Part shown: piece by piece, positions 25,552-33,668 of the stretch
Position numbering within the stretch: position 1 is the first letter of the stretch
Layout: each line of letters begins with the position of its first letter
Assembly (NCBI RefSeq): GCF_001274945.1
Contig: NZ_LILB01000001.1
Coordinates: forward strand, 1,085,937-1,136,082
Length of the DNA: 50,146 bases
Direction of reading: 5' to 3'
From: Viridibacillus arvi
GTDB lineage: Bacteria > Bacillota > Bacilli > Bacillales_A > Planococcaceae
Translations under genes and position numbers: made by a program
Notes under the pieces: generated by a model
What the model saw: the letters and a program-made list of their open reading frames with translations, nothing else
Databases searched by the model: none
Told to the model about the DNA's origin: nothing

Positions 25552-27015
25552 TTAGGCTAAAGGATGTATATTGTTCATCAACCTTTTATTTGCATCATTT
25601 ATTTTCGTGCCGTTATAACGAATAAATTCAGTTGTGAAATCTAATAAAGGTGAACCTACTACAATTATTTTAACGCATGTAAAATTAATCCTAGAAAGTA
25701 AGGAATCAGACAAATTTACAATTAATACATCTTTGAAATCTTTAAGAATCTGTTTTTGTAAGTGGGCTATTTGTTCTTCTAGCTTATTACCTGTAAAAAT
25801 TTTTTTATTATAACTATTTGAAATTACAATCCCCGCTAATTTCTTTTTCATCATATTTCTACCCTTAGAGGTATGAAAAAAAATTATATGATCATCAATA
25901 TTGTCTAAATTCTTAATTTGTAAATCTGTATTTTTAAAATTTGTAGCAGTATTATACGCCCCAAATGCTTCTTTAAATGCTGATTTCATACTATTTAATA
26001 TATTAAATGAGCATCCTAGTCCCGTAAAAGAATTATAATTATTATCATAGATAATGCACCATGTAACATTGACTCCGTAATTATTATTTAACTCTACAAA
26101 TTTCAAGCTAAAATTATATTGTGCTAGACAAATTTTATAGGTTTCAAAAGATTTCAAAAGAAAATAGTCCCCTATTCCACTACCAATGCCATCATTAAAC
26201 CAATAATTTATAAAAACTATTCTCTCGATAGATTCTAACAAGCCATATAATAAAGCCTCATTAAATGTATTACCTAATGCACACCCATTAGAATTTTCAT
26301 ATACATAACGATTAACCACATCTTTCACATGATGATATGCGCATTGTAAAGGGATAAGAGTAGTTTTGTTATTATTTAAAGAAAGCGCAAAAACCCACTC
26401 TAGTTCTAAAGATTTCGAATACATGTATAGATTTTTTTTTTTTGAAATTTCAGGATCATATACACCTAGACTTTCGGGATTTACTATTGAATATATTTTC
26501 TTTAAATTCTCATAATTATTAATTATTACATCTTTTGGTTTTATCGCGGTCGCCATTCTTTCAATATATTCGAGTAGTGCTAATTGCAAAGAATCTCGTT
26601 TTCTATTTCCTATTCCAAAAGAATTTAAATTTTTATCAAATCTACTACATATTTGATAAATATTATTTTTATCATCGTATCTGTAAATTAGCCTATCAGA
26701 AGTGCATTCAATTAAGTTCTCCAGTTTATGGATATTATGGTTTTTAATAATCCTATTACCTGCGGGGCTATTATTTTGAGTATTATTAATTTTATAAATG
26801 ATTAGCATACTTTCTTCTTCAAGCAGAACTTCCTGAATGTTCTCGTTATACAGATTAATAAAGGATACTATTTTCAATAAATCAGATGGCAGTTTGTACT
26901 CTAGTATTTCTATTTTTTCTGAAAAAATCTTCTTTATTATGGAATTTTTGAATATATTAAATTGATTTTTTATATTCACTTCTAATCTTATATAAACATC
27001 ACTTATATTATACAC
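25552..27015 (-). CDS. YcaO-domain cyclodehydratase of the RiPP cluster
   Basis: An ATP-dependent enzyme that converts Cys (or Ser/Thr) of a precursor core to azolines. About 487 residues. The YcaO ATP-site motifs are visible: RKRDSLQLALLEYIERMATA, then NSNGCALGNTFNEALLYGLL with ESIERI, and later MKSAFKEAFGAY. The C-terminus NNIHPLA is proline-containing but shorter than the classical PxPxP. Start GTG 27015 with AAGGG 8 nt upstream; the in-frame GTG at 27024 lies in the ribosome binding site. It lies 21 nt after the 346-residue gene. Base composition is strikingly AT-rich. Confidence 0.85.
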   Translation of the reverse strand: MYNISDVYIRLEVNIKNQFNIFKNSIIKKIFSEKIEILEYKLPSDLLKIVSFINLYNENIQEVLLEEESMLIIYKINNTQNNSPAGNRIIKNHNIHKLENLIECTSDRLIYRYDDKNNIYQICSRFDKNLNSFGIGNRKRDSLQLALLEYIERMATAIKPKDVIINNYENLKKIYSIVNPESLGVYDPEISKKKNLYMYSKSLELEWVFALSLNNNKTTLIPLQCAYHHVKDVVNRYVYENSNGCALGNTFNEALLYGLLESIERIVFINYWFNDGIGSGIGDYFLLKSFETYKICLAQYNFSLKFVELNNNYGVNVTWCIIYDNNYNSFTGLGCSFNILNSMKSAFKEAFGAYNTATNFKNTDLQIKNLDNIDDHIIFFHTSKGRNMMKKKLAGIVISNSYNKKIFTGNKLEEQIAHLQKQILKDFKDVLIVNLSDSLLSRINFTCVKIIVVGSPLLDFTTEFIRYNGTKINDANKRLMNNIHPLA

Positions 27016-27036
27016 GTAATTCACCCTTTTCTAAGT

Positions 27037-28077
27037 TCAAAGATATTTACTCAAATTAAAAGTAACCTCCGAAAGTGAACATTCATATTCTTCTTCATCT
27101 TTGCTTATAATTCGAACCTTTAAATTATTAAAAATACAGCTTTTCATTTTAGGGAAATATACTGGAATTAATTTTCCAAAAAATGAATTCATTATTTCAT
27201 CTCCATTTTTATAAATTTCAGGAATATATTCTTTAATATTTAGTACATTTTCAAATTCCCCTTTAATTAATTGATTATCATTAATAAATTTAATAGTATT
27301 ATTTAATACATCATTCTTATCAAAACCCAAAATAATAGCTTCTCTAATCTTTTGTTGATTATTAATTTCTATAGAAATAAACGGGTAATAATCTTGATAA
27401 TTTAACTCAAAATAATACCCAGAGAAAATCTCTAAATCAAGAAAACTATTCTCAAAATTAAAGTAACTAATATTTTCGAATTCTAATAATTCTTGCTTAT
27501 TATCAAAATCTTTTAGATCAATTTTAATTAAATAGCTACTAATATAATTCATTAAATTATTATTTTTTATGCTATTATAAACTACAGCAGCAGCATATTC
27601 ATTTATAAATTTTTCCTTCGTTGAATCTACAAAATTGTTTATATTTAAATTTCCGTTTGACACTAATATATACTCATTATTTATGTATACCGAAATGGCA
27701 CTTTCATATTCTTTGTTTCCCCTATTCTCTAAACAATTGTTTATTTTTCTCCAATTAGGCATATGGGATAAATAGTTCTCATAAAATTTATTTATAAAAA
27801 TTTCCGGACCTACAATCTTTTGTATTTTTATTTCTTCAGAATTTGAATTCTCTTTTACATATATTTCTTTATTAACAAAAAAATTATACATATCATTTTG
27901 GAATTTCGATAAACTTTCAAGAATTAAGGTATCATCTTTGTTGTTTAGTATGTCTATAAGGTTATATACTTCTGCTTTTTGAATGTTATTTAATATTAGT
28001 TTATAATTTTTTTCTTTAACACTTATAATAAAGTTATTTTCTAAATCCAAAATATATAATGAATTATCTAACCCCAT
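27037..28077 (-). CDS. Putative leader-binding partner protein of the YcaO enzyme
   Basis: 346 residues, not firmly recognised. The first 70 residues (SLYILDLENNFIISVKEKNY, then EVYNLIDILNN) have the strand-turn-helix pattern of a RiPP recognition element. The size and place, directly before ycaO, fit the F-protein/ocin-ThiF-like partners that present the precursor to YcaO proteins (TclI in thiocillin). This role is inference. The start ATG 28077 has AGGGGA upstream and overlaps the preceding gene by 14 nt, so the two are translationally coupled. Confidence 0.5.
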   Translation of the reverse strand: MGLDNSLYILDLENNFIISVKEKNYKLILNNIQKAEVYNLIDILNNKDDTLILESLSKFQNDMYNFFVNKEIYVKENSNSEEIKIQKIVGPEIFINKFYENYLSHMPNWRKINNCLENRGNKEYESAISVYINNEYILVSNGNLNINNFVDSTKEKFINEYAAAVVYNSIKNNNLMNYISSYLIKIDLKDFDNKQELLEFENISYFNFENSFLDLEIFSGYYFELNYQDYYPFISIEINNQQKIREAIILGFDKNDVLNNTIKFINDNQLIKGEFENVLNIKEYIPEIYKNGDEIMNSFFGKLIPVYFPKMKSCIFNNLKVRIISKDEEEYECSLSEVTFNLSKYL

Positions 28078-29056
28078 CTAATCGTCCCCTAAGTATATTT
28101 CCATAATATGTCATTGAAATACTATAGTTTAAATAATATTTATCTTTTACATTTATATTCATTAGTAATAATTTTTCATAAAGTATGTTTAAGAACCATT
28201 TATTAACTATCAATGGGGTATTAACGTTCATTTCATTTATGAGTTGTGGATTGTTATATATCTTTGCGTGTCCTAAGGCTAGATTTTCATTGTCTATTCC
28301 TTCTAATATTACTTCCAATTTATAGGGCGAAAAGAAGTTAATTTCTTTATTAATGATCATCTCTTCAACCATACTAAAAATTTCTAAAAATGAGTTAAAT
28401 AATTCATTTCTCTTGGGGATGTAATTTCCATTGTAATCATGCCTTTCTTCAAATTCATTATAAATAATATCACTCTCCATTTCATTTAACGAATTTACAA
28501 AACCCGTAAAATGTGAAAGATGAGATACATAAGGGTTAAAAAGTTTCAAACTATAACTATAATTTTCTTTCCAAAATTCATCAAATTTCAAAGTAAAATC
28601 AAGTAGTAATTCTAGTATTTCCAATAATACTTTCGGCTTAAAATAAAATTCAGCAAATAAATTATCTAACTTTTTATCTATCCGTAAATATAATTTCTTC
28701 TGATTAATATTTTCTAAATTAGACAATGGTATATGATTTCTTTCTATTATTGTATTTTGATATATATTTGATAAATCATATTTATTTTGATAAAATTTTT
28801 CATTAACCTTTGAATATACTTTTTTATAATTATCAACATCATATAATTTCGTTGGATATTTTTCCAAAATATTAGATAATCTTTCTTTCACTTTTTTTAA
28901 TTCGTCAGCACTAAATCCATATAAGACTAGGTGAGTGCCATTTTCCCATCCCTTTTTTATGTGTATATTGTCATTCTTTAGTAAATCCAATAATTGTTGC
29001 TTTAATTCATGTGCCATTTCGTTGACATTTAAATAAATAGTTAATGTTTGTTTCAT
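28064..29056 (-). CDS. Thiopeptide-type biosynthesis protein, candidate [4+2] pyridine synthase
   Basis: 330 residues. KKGWENGTHLVLYGFSADEL resembles the FxRxWxxGPHLRL beginning of the SpaB_C/thiopeptide-type fold. NPYVSHLSHFTGFVNSLNE resembles the YRSHxEAF motif I associate with pyridine synthases such as TclM and TbtD. Since a complete LanB with its own elimination domain sits just upstream, a second protein of this fold is best explained as the enzyme that joins two dehydroalanines into a pyridine. It could instead be another elimination-domain relative. Start ATG with GGGGGGAG, 13 nt after the lanB stop. Confidence 0.55.
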   Translation of the reverse strand: MKQTLTIYLNVNEMAHELKQQLLDLLKNDNIHIKKGWENGTHLVLYGFSADELKKVKERLSNILEKYPTKLYDVDNYKKVYSKVNEKFYQNKYDLSNIYQNTIIERNHIPLSNLENINQKKLYLRIDKKLDNLFAEFYFKPKVLLEILELLLDFTLKFDEFWKENYSYSLKLFNPYVSHLSHFTGFVNSLNEMESDIIYNEFEERHDYNGNYIPKRNELFNSFLEIFSMVEEMIINKEINFFSPYKLEVILEGIDNENLALGHAKIYNNPQLINEMNVNTPLIVNKWFLNILYEKLLLMNINVKDKYYLNYSISMTYYGNILRGRLDGVR

Positions 29057-29069
29057 TATTTCTCCCCCC

Positions 29070-31907
29070 TCATCTATTATTCTCGAATTGTCTTTTTAAA
29101 TTTTTAAAACAATAATAGGAGATTTCAAATACCTGATCTTCAACTAACCTATTTATCCCAAAATTTCTATTAAACATCATATGATGTATACTTTTTATAA
29201 GATAGGAATTTTTATCTTTATTATTACTTTCGTCAATTAATTTTTTTATAGGATCTAAGTAAATTTTCTCATCATTTTTCAGGTTTCTATTAAATTGTTC
29301 GTTAAAAATTTCATGTGAAATTGCTTTAAACAAATCTCGATTTTTCTTATAAAACAAATAGTTTTTATGATTTTTAGAATAAAATGTTGAAAGATAGGCT
29401 GTAAATTCTTCATAATCATTACATAAATTCACAAAAATCCTCAAACTCATCTTTACTAAATTAAAAATCTTTTCATCTCCATATAAGGTTTTAGATTCTG
29501 TATTTGTTATATAAAACCTATTAGTATCATATTCAAAATAACGTCTTACGGTTGGATAGCCATTTTCACCAAAATACCTGCTATATTCTGGGAAATGCAA
29601 CTCTTTAGAATACGAAATAATTAACTGCTGCTGTGTTAACATATCATTTAATTTTTCTTCCAAATATGAAGTTATTAAAGCATCTGTCTTAAAACGCACT
29701 CTTAATTCAGGTACATGATTTTTTTTATAATTAATAAAGAAAACCCCTTGAGCTTTATATTTATATAACAAATCTAATATTGGTAAGACTATTTCTTCAT
29801 ATGAAAAATAATTATATAGAATTGAATAGTAAGAAGTATTAAAATCTACTTTCTTATTAATGAATTTAATTTCTTCTACTTCAAAGCTTGCAAGTTTCTG
29901 ATAGTTATCTGTAGGTAACACAGAAAAAACAAGTTCGTGATTCTTTATTTTTCCATTACATAAATATTCACTTCCATCCACCAGTTCTAGATAATTTACT
30001 TTAGGATTATTAAAGTGTTCATACAAAATTTTATAAAATAATATAGTCCCTTTTTTTAAAGGGAGCATATTAGAATATTGATTTATTAATAAATATTCAG
30101 GTAAGTGAAATTGAATACATTTTTCATCTATAAAATATTTAAAATTTTCAAAATCCATTTTAATGTTTAAGTATTTATATTCAAATTTAAAAATTCTCCA
30201 CGTTTTTTCCATCAATATTATGTTATTATACATTATTCTGGGAGTGAAGTTATTTTCAGTATACGTATTTAAAGAGAAATTTTTATTTACATAATCAGAA
30301 TATAAATATAAAAATTTGGATATTGGCTTCTCATTAAAAAAGAGTATGTTATACAAATCTAGAAAATATGGTACTATTTTTTTATTTAGTAACTTAGATT
30401 TTAAATATATTCCCTTTTCATCAATACCTATAAACAAATCAGACAGAGGAATATTATTTTCTTTTATAGCTACATCTGTAATTGCTATACTTTCGTTTAT
30501 AAAATAATGAGATATATCCTTATTTTCATTAGTTCTAATTTCTACAGGTAGTCTTAAAGTAGATTCTTTCATATTATATTTATTATTGTTAAAATTCTTC
30601 AAATCACTTATTTTGGCATAGCTACTTTTCATACTTTTACTTATTAGCCCGTTATAGAAACTAAGTTGGAAAGGTTTATTTTCCTTAATTATGGTATGAA
30701 CGCTAAAATCAAATCCGTTCAAACCGTAATTATTCAAATTAATTTCACTGTTATTTCCAAAAATAAATTTCAAATCATTTTCATTTAAATTTATAACTTC
30801 TTTATTGTGATGTACCCTAATTAACTGATCCAATAAATTATTTTTTCTATTTTCTTCTATATATATATGTTCTGTTAGTAGCCGCTCTATTTCAATTTCT
30901 TTTATATATTCAGTTAATTGAACATCATGATATAAACCATATTTTTCTGTGAAATCCAATATGATTTCATCCATAACTTTTTGACTTGTATTTATCTCCA
31001 ACAAGACCTTTAATTCTAAGGCCTTCATTAATTCATTAAAATTTATATTTTTCATTATATCGCTAAGATAATTAGGAGTTTTTTCTAAATAATATATGTT
31101 CAAATATTTCCTAGTATCACCCAGTACTATAAATTCCATAATTTCAATTATTTGTTTATATAAACTCAAACCTTCTCCAACCTTGGTATAAGAATATTTT
31201 GTTATTAATTCGTATAATTTATTTAAGTTACTTGAAAGATTTGGGTCTGTAAATTCTACAATATCTGCTAAAGTTCTTAGTGTTAGTATTTCATTACTTA
31301 ATGTAAATAATTCTGTTCGTATTATTTTGTTGTCTAAATATAATAAAATAATTTTTTTTTCTATATCAGATAACTCATCAAAATTTATATCAATAGAGTT
31401 TTCTAATTTCAATATTAAATCCATATTTATATTAGTATATTTAAATTTGAATACGATTTTTTTCCTGTCTTTAAATCCATAAAAATAAATATGATCATCA
31501 ATTTTTTTATAAGTCATACATAAAAACAACCTATAATTTTTTATATTTAAAGTTTGTTTTTCTACTATTTCAATTAATTTTTCTAACCAATCTATTGATA
31601 AAGTTATACTTTTTTTATCTTCATTTATTACTTTGTTATTCATGCTATAAGAACTAAATAATCCAAAAGGTGTTGTTCTAAATCCCATTCTCAGAATATA
31701 CTTAGCTAATGTTAAATCCAATTTGTCTGATTTAGACTTTGTATTTAACAATTGTTGATTTGAGACGTAAAGTCTTTCATTGATAGAATCGTCTTTAAGA
31801 TTTTTCTTTATAAATTCATTTAAATCTTCCGAAGTATACAATTCAGTTATTATATTTTTTTTTAATGTAGAGTTTCTAATTACAAAGTCTTCTGAAATTT
31901 CCCTCAT
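29070..31907 (-). CDS. Class I lantibiotic-type dehydratase (full-length LanB)
   Basis: About 945 residues. It uses glutamyl-tRNA to glutamylate Ser/Thr of the precursor and then eliminates glutamate to give dehydroamino acids. The N-terminal glutamylation domain is marked by RMGFRTTPFGLFSSY (consensus RxTPFGLF). The C-terminal elimination domain has FFINYKKNHVPELRVRFK, GENGYPTVRRYFEYDTNRF and SIHHMMFNRNFGINRLVEDQ; the last carries the catalytic-type histidine of SLLHMxxNR. Thiopeptide dehydratases are usually split in two, so a single chain is unusual. ATG 31907 has AGAGAGG 8 nt upstream; ATG 31913 is too close to it. A strong hairpin precedes the gene. Confidence 0.88.
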   Translation of the reverse strand: MREISEDFVIRNSTLKKNIITELYTSEDLNEFIKKNLKDDSINERLYVSNQQLLNTKSKSDKLDLTLAKYILRMGFRTTPFGLFSSYSMNNKVINEDKKSITLSIDWLEKLIEIVEKQTLNIKNYRLFLCMTYKKIDDHIYFYGFKDRKKIVFKFKYTNINMDLILKLENSIDINFDELSDIEKKIILLYLDNKIIRTELFTLSNEILTLRTLADIVEFTDPNLSSNLNKLYELITKYSYTKVGEGLSLYKQIIEIMEFIVLGDTRKYLNIYYLEKTPNYLSDIMKNINFNELMKALELKVLLEINTSQKVMDEIILDFTEKYGLYHDVQLTEYIKEIEIERLLTEHIYIEENRKNNLLDQLIRVHHNKEVINLNENDLKFIFGNNSEINLNNYGLNGFDFSVHTIIKENKPFQLSFYNGLISKSMKSSYAKISDLKNFNNNKYNMKESTLRLPVEIRTNENKDISHYFINESIAITDVAIKENNIPLSDLFIGIDEKGIYLKSKLLNKKIVPYFLDLYNILFFNEKPISKFLYLYSDYVNKNFSLNTYTENNFTPRIMYNNIILMEKTWRIFKFEYKYLNIKMDFENFKYFIDEKCIQFHLPEYLLINQYSNMLPLKKGTILFYKILYEHFNNPKVNYLELVDGSEYLCNGKIKNHELVFSVLPTDNYQKLASFEVEEIKFINKKVDFNTSYYSILYNYFSYEEIVLPILDLLYKYKAQGVFFINYKKNHVPELRVRFKTDALITSYLEEKLNDMLTQQQLIISYSKELHFPEYSRYFGENGYPTVRRYFEYDTNRFYITNTESKTLYGDEKIFNLVKMSLRIFVNLCNDYEEFTAYLSTFYSKNHKNYLFYKKNRDLFKAISHEIFNEQFNRNLKNDEKIYLDPIKKLIDESNNKDKNSYLIKSIHHMMFNRNFGINRLVEDQVFEISYYCFKNLKRQFENNR

Positions 31908-31936
31908 AAACATAACCTCTCTTTTTATAAATGTGC

Positions 31937-31988
31937 AAAAATTAAATTTGCGACCAAAAGTTAACCTTTGGTCGCAAATTTAATTTTT
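31937..31988 (-). terminator. Long perfect hairpin between precursor and lanB (partial terminator/attenuator)
   Basis: A perfect 22-bp stem (31937-31958 with 31967-31988) and 8-nt loop AGTTAACC, beginning 3 nt after the precursor stop. On the minus strand the 3' arm ends ATTTAATTTTTGCAC, so the U-run is part of the stem. Such structures downstream of RiPP precursors reduce readthrough into the enzymes and protect precursor mRNA from decay. Confidence 0.85.
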
Positions 31989-31991
31989 TAT

Positions 31992-32159
31992 TTAGTTAGT
32001 TCCTGGAGTTCCTGTTACTATTGAACTGCAATTTCTTGTTGAAATTGAAGCCCCCATATCTTCAAGTAAAGTACTAGCATCTACTTCATATACTTCAAAA
32101 GATAATGTCTCTTCTTCATGAATACTGTTCTGATCCTTTTTATTCACATTGTTATTCAT
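31992..32159 (-). CDS. RiPP precursor peptide (thiopeptide-like), 55 residues
   Basis: Start ATG 32159 with AAGGAGGTGA ideally spaced. The protein is MNNNVNKKDQNSIHEEETLS, then FEVYEVDASTLLEDMGA, then SISTRNCSSIVTGTPGTN. An acidic leader ending EDMGA followed by Ser matches the thiopeptide cleavage pattern; from memory, thiocillin precursors end ...EIMGA before SCTTC. The core (residues 38-55) has four serines, four threonines, one cysteine (Cys44) and one arginine. Ser38 could be the first dehydroalanine, and Ser45 or Ser46 the second. It is alone between a good promoter and the long hairpin, then lanB. The role follows from position, composition and the leader motif; no product is known. 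Confidence 0.85.
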   Translation of the reverse strand: MNNNVNKKDQNSIHEEETLSFEVYEVDASTLLEDMGASISTRNCSSIVTGTPGTN

Positions 32160-32207
32160 TTTCTCACCTCCTTAAAATAAAAAAAACATATTTTACAAAA
32201 AAATCAT

Positions 32208-32263
32208 TTACAAACTATTTGTAATTACAACTAAATAATACCAAATTAATTCTCCTAATACAA
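32208..32263 (-). promoter_or_regulatory. Promoter of the RiPP cluster with overlapping palindromes
   Basis: Read on the minus strand: -35 TTGTAT (32258-32263), 17-nt spacer, -10 TATTAT (32235-32240). Just downstream of the -10 are the perfect palindrome TTGTAATTACAA (32219-32230) and the overlapping TTACAAA-N3-TTTGTAA (32208-32224). These sit at and after the predicted start of transcription, a typical repressor position. No regulator gene is in the cluster. Confidence 0.65.
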
Positions 32264-32448
32264 GAAACAACTAAAAATAAAAAGATAATTACGAAATTTT
32301 AAATAATTTTTCTTATAATCTTAAGTATTGGAAACAAAAAGAATAAATCAATTGATTTTAAAAGACAACTTTTAGAAATGAGCCGTAGTCCCATACCGCT
32401 CTGATGAGCCCCCTTTCAGTATTGCACTTAAAGTGTAAATTCAAGACA

Positions 32449-32476
32449 CAAAAAAACCACTGATTTCTCAGTAGTT
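32449..32476 (-). terminator. rRNA operon terminator after 5S
   Basis: Minus-strand stem AACTACTGA (32476-32468) with TCAGTGGTT (32463-32455), loop GAAA, then a U-run. It lies 8 nt past the 5S 3' end. Confidence 0.8.
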
Positions 32477-32484
32477 TACTATTT

Positions 32485-32600
32485 GCGAAGCGACGTCCTA
32501 CTTTCACAGGGGAAAACCCCCAACTACCATCGGCGCTAAAGAGCTTAACTTCTGTGTTCGGTATGGGAACAGGTGTGACCTCTTTGCCATCGTCACTTCA
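32485..32600 (-). rRNA. rrf: 5S ribosomal RNA
   Basis: On the minus strand the sequence contains AGAGGTCACACC, TTCCCATACCGAACACAGAA, GTTAAGCTC, CGCCGATGGTAGTTGGGGG and TGAAAGTAGGACGTCGCTTC, the standard Bacillales 5S. Helix I pairs AAGTGACG at the 5' end with CGTCGCTT at the 3' end, so the gene looks complete (about 116 nt). There is no 23S gene upstream except a 17-nt tail, so this copy is separated from its operon and may not be transcribed or processed normally. Confidence 0.93.
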
Positions 32601-32604
32601 CTTA

Positions 32605-33051
32605 TTAAATTAAAAGAATTGTTCTTTCAAAACTGGATAAACGGTTCATTGAGTTTTCGTAAACAATGTGGTTAAGTCCTCGACCGTTCATAGCATATGC
32701 TTCGGCCGTTAAGAAATTTTGATTCTTCTCCTTTTTCCAATTAAAAATATCCGAATAAATGCTTTTAAAACTAGCTATCGAAGGATTACTAGCTATTAGC
32801 TCTTTTGTTAATTTCTCTACTTTTAAATAAAGCATCTCATAGTCTTCTTTAATTTGAATGGTTCTACTTTGGTCAACATACTGACTAGTCAATTCAGCAG
32901 TCTCTTTATGAAATTTACCTGTCTCTATCAATAACTCTGCTATCATAGCGTTTTGTTGAGATTTAAATTTTCTTTTCCACTTTATATATATGAAAAGCCC
33001 ATAAACTAATAAAGAAATTATGATAATACTGATTAAAATTGCGACTTCCAA
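32605..33051 (-). pseudogene. Membrane-anchored coiled-coil protein with a chimeric C-terminus made from rRNA spacer
   Basis: Start TTG 33051 with GGGAGG upstream gives MEVAILISIIIISLLVYGLF, an N-terminal TM anchor. A charged helical region follows (FKSQQNAMIAELLIETG to KVEKLTKELI). The natural reading ends around residue 122 (TAEAYAMN). After that the frame runs into the 23S 3' tail and the 23S-5S spacer, adding about 26 residues (GRGLNHIVYENSMNRLSSFE and so on) that are clearly not protein-derived. The original C-terminus is lost. Function unknown. It may be non-functional. Confidence 0.7.
32670..32686 (-). rRNA. Last 17 nt of a 23S rRNA gene (truncated)
   Basis: GGTTAAGTCCTCGACCG on the plus strand is the complement of the conserved 23S 3' end. 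In intact Bacillales genes the next bases would be ATTAGTAT; here they are TTCATAGC, so the break is at 32686/32687. The spacer to 5S (TTCTTTCAAAACTGGATAAA region, 32601-32669) is normal. Confidence 0.8.
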
Positions 33052-33166
33052 TGTGTCTTCCTCCCGTAATTCCATGAAATTATAAAGGTATTATAGTAAA
33101 TAATACCATTTCATAAATTGATTAGTAGATAAATTCCTAATCAATATTCTTCGACTAGTTACTAAA

Positions 33167-33245
33167 TTGTAAAATCGTCCCTTTCATTCTATAATTTAAG
33201 GCAGAAGGAGCGAAAACTATGAAAAACTTCCGTACATTAGCGTAG
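33167..33245 (+). promoter_or_regulatory. Promoter and start of a lost gene (8 codons) joined to the EIIB fragment
   Basis: A near-ideal sigma-A promoter: TTGTAA (33167-33172), 17-nt spacer, TATAAT (33190-33195). AGAAGGAG (33203-33210) then precedes ATG 33219, but the frame stops after MKNFRTLA. MKNFRTLA looks like the start of a signal peptide or lipoprotein gene. The break with the EIIB repeat falls at about 33245-33250. Confidence 0.6.
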
Positions 33246-33249
33246 GCTA

Positions 33250-33624
33250 GGTTTAGTATTTGCAGTCATTTACTATTTCTTATTCCGATTCTTAATCGTG
33301 AAATTCAACTTGAAAACACCTGGTAGAGAAGATGATGAAGATGTAGAAATAGATGAAGTTGGAGACACTACATCAGGTAATAAATTCTCAGACATGGCAT
33401 CTAAAATTTACGATGCGTTAGGTGGCGCTAAAAACGTAACTTCTGTTGACCACTGTGCAACTCGCCTACGTGTAGAAGTGAAAAACATGGATGTTGTGGA
33501 TCAAAAGAAAATTAAGGCTACTGGTGTTCCTGGTATTAATGTAGTCGGTCCAAAAAGTATTAAAGTAATCGTTGGAACAAACGTACAGTTTGTTGCTGAT
33601 GAGATTGAAAAAATACGAAAATAA
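33250..33624 (+). pseudogene. Truncated second copy of the PTS EIICB gene (IIB domain only)
   Basis: Begins inside the last TM segment of IIC (LVFAVIYYFLFRFLIV) without a start of its own and continues through the linker and the whole IIB domain, including DHCATRLR. A GTG at 33298 could in principle start a 108-residue free IIB, but no ribosome binding site is seen. Against the intact gene it differs at about 17 of 375 nt, and near the end it has VVGPKSIKVIV where the intact gene has VVGLQSIQVIV. The upstream promoter at 33167 might transcribe it. Confidence 0.8.
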
Positions 33625-33637
33625 TAGTAATTTACTA

Positions 33638-33668
33638 GACTGAGTTGTAAAATGCTCAGTCTTTTTTT
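33638..33668 (+). terminator. Intrinsic terminator (copy of the PTS terminator)
   Basis: GACTGAG (33638-33644) with CTCAGTC (33655-33661) and T7, identical to the terminator at 16989. Confidence 0.88.

Noticed and set aside
31992-32159. The precursor as a class I lanthipeptide
   Set aside because: There is no LanC cyclase gene and the core has a single cysteine; YcaO and SagB-type enzymes point to azole formation instead.
32605-32690. The C-terminus of the 33051 gene as a genuine protein domain
   Set aside because: These bases are the 23S 3' tail and the 23S-5S spacer, recognisable independently of the reading frame.
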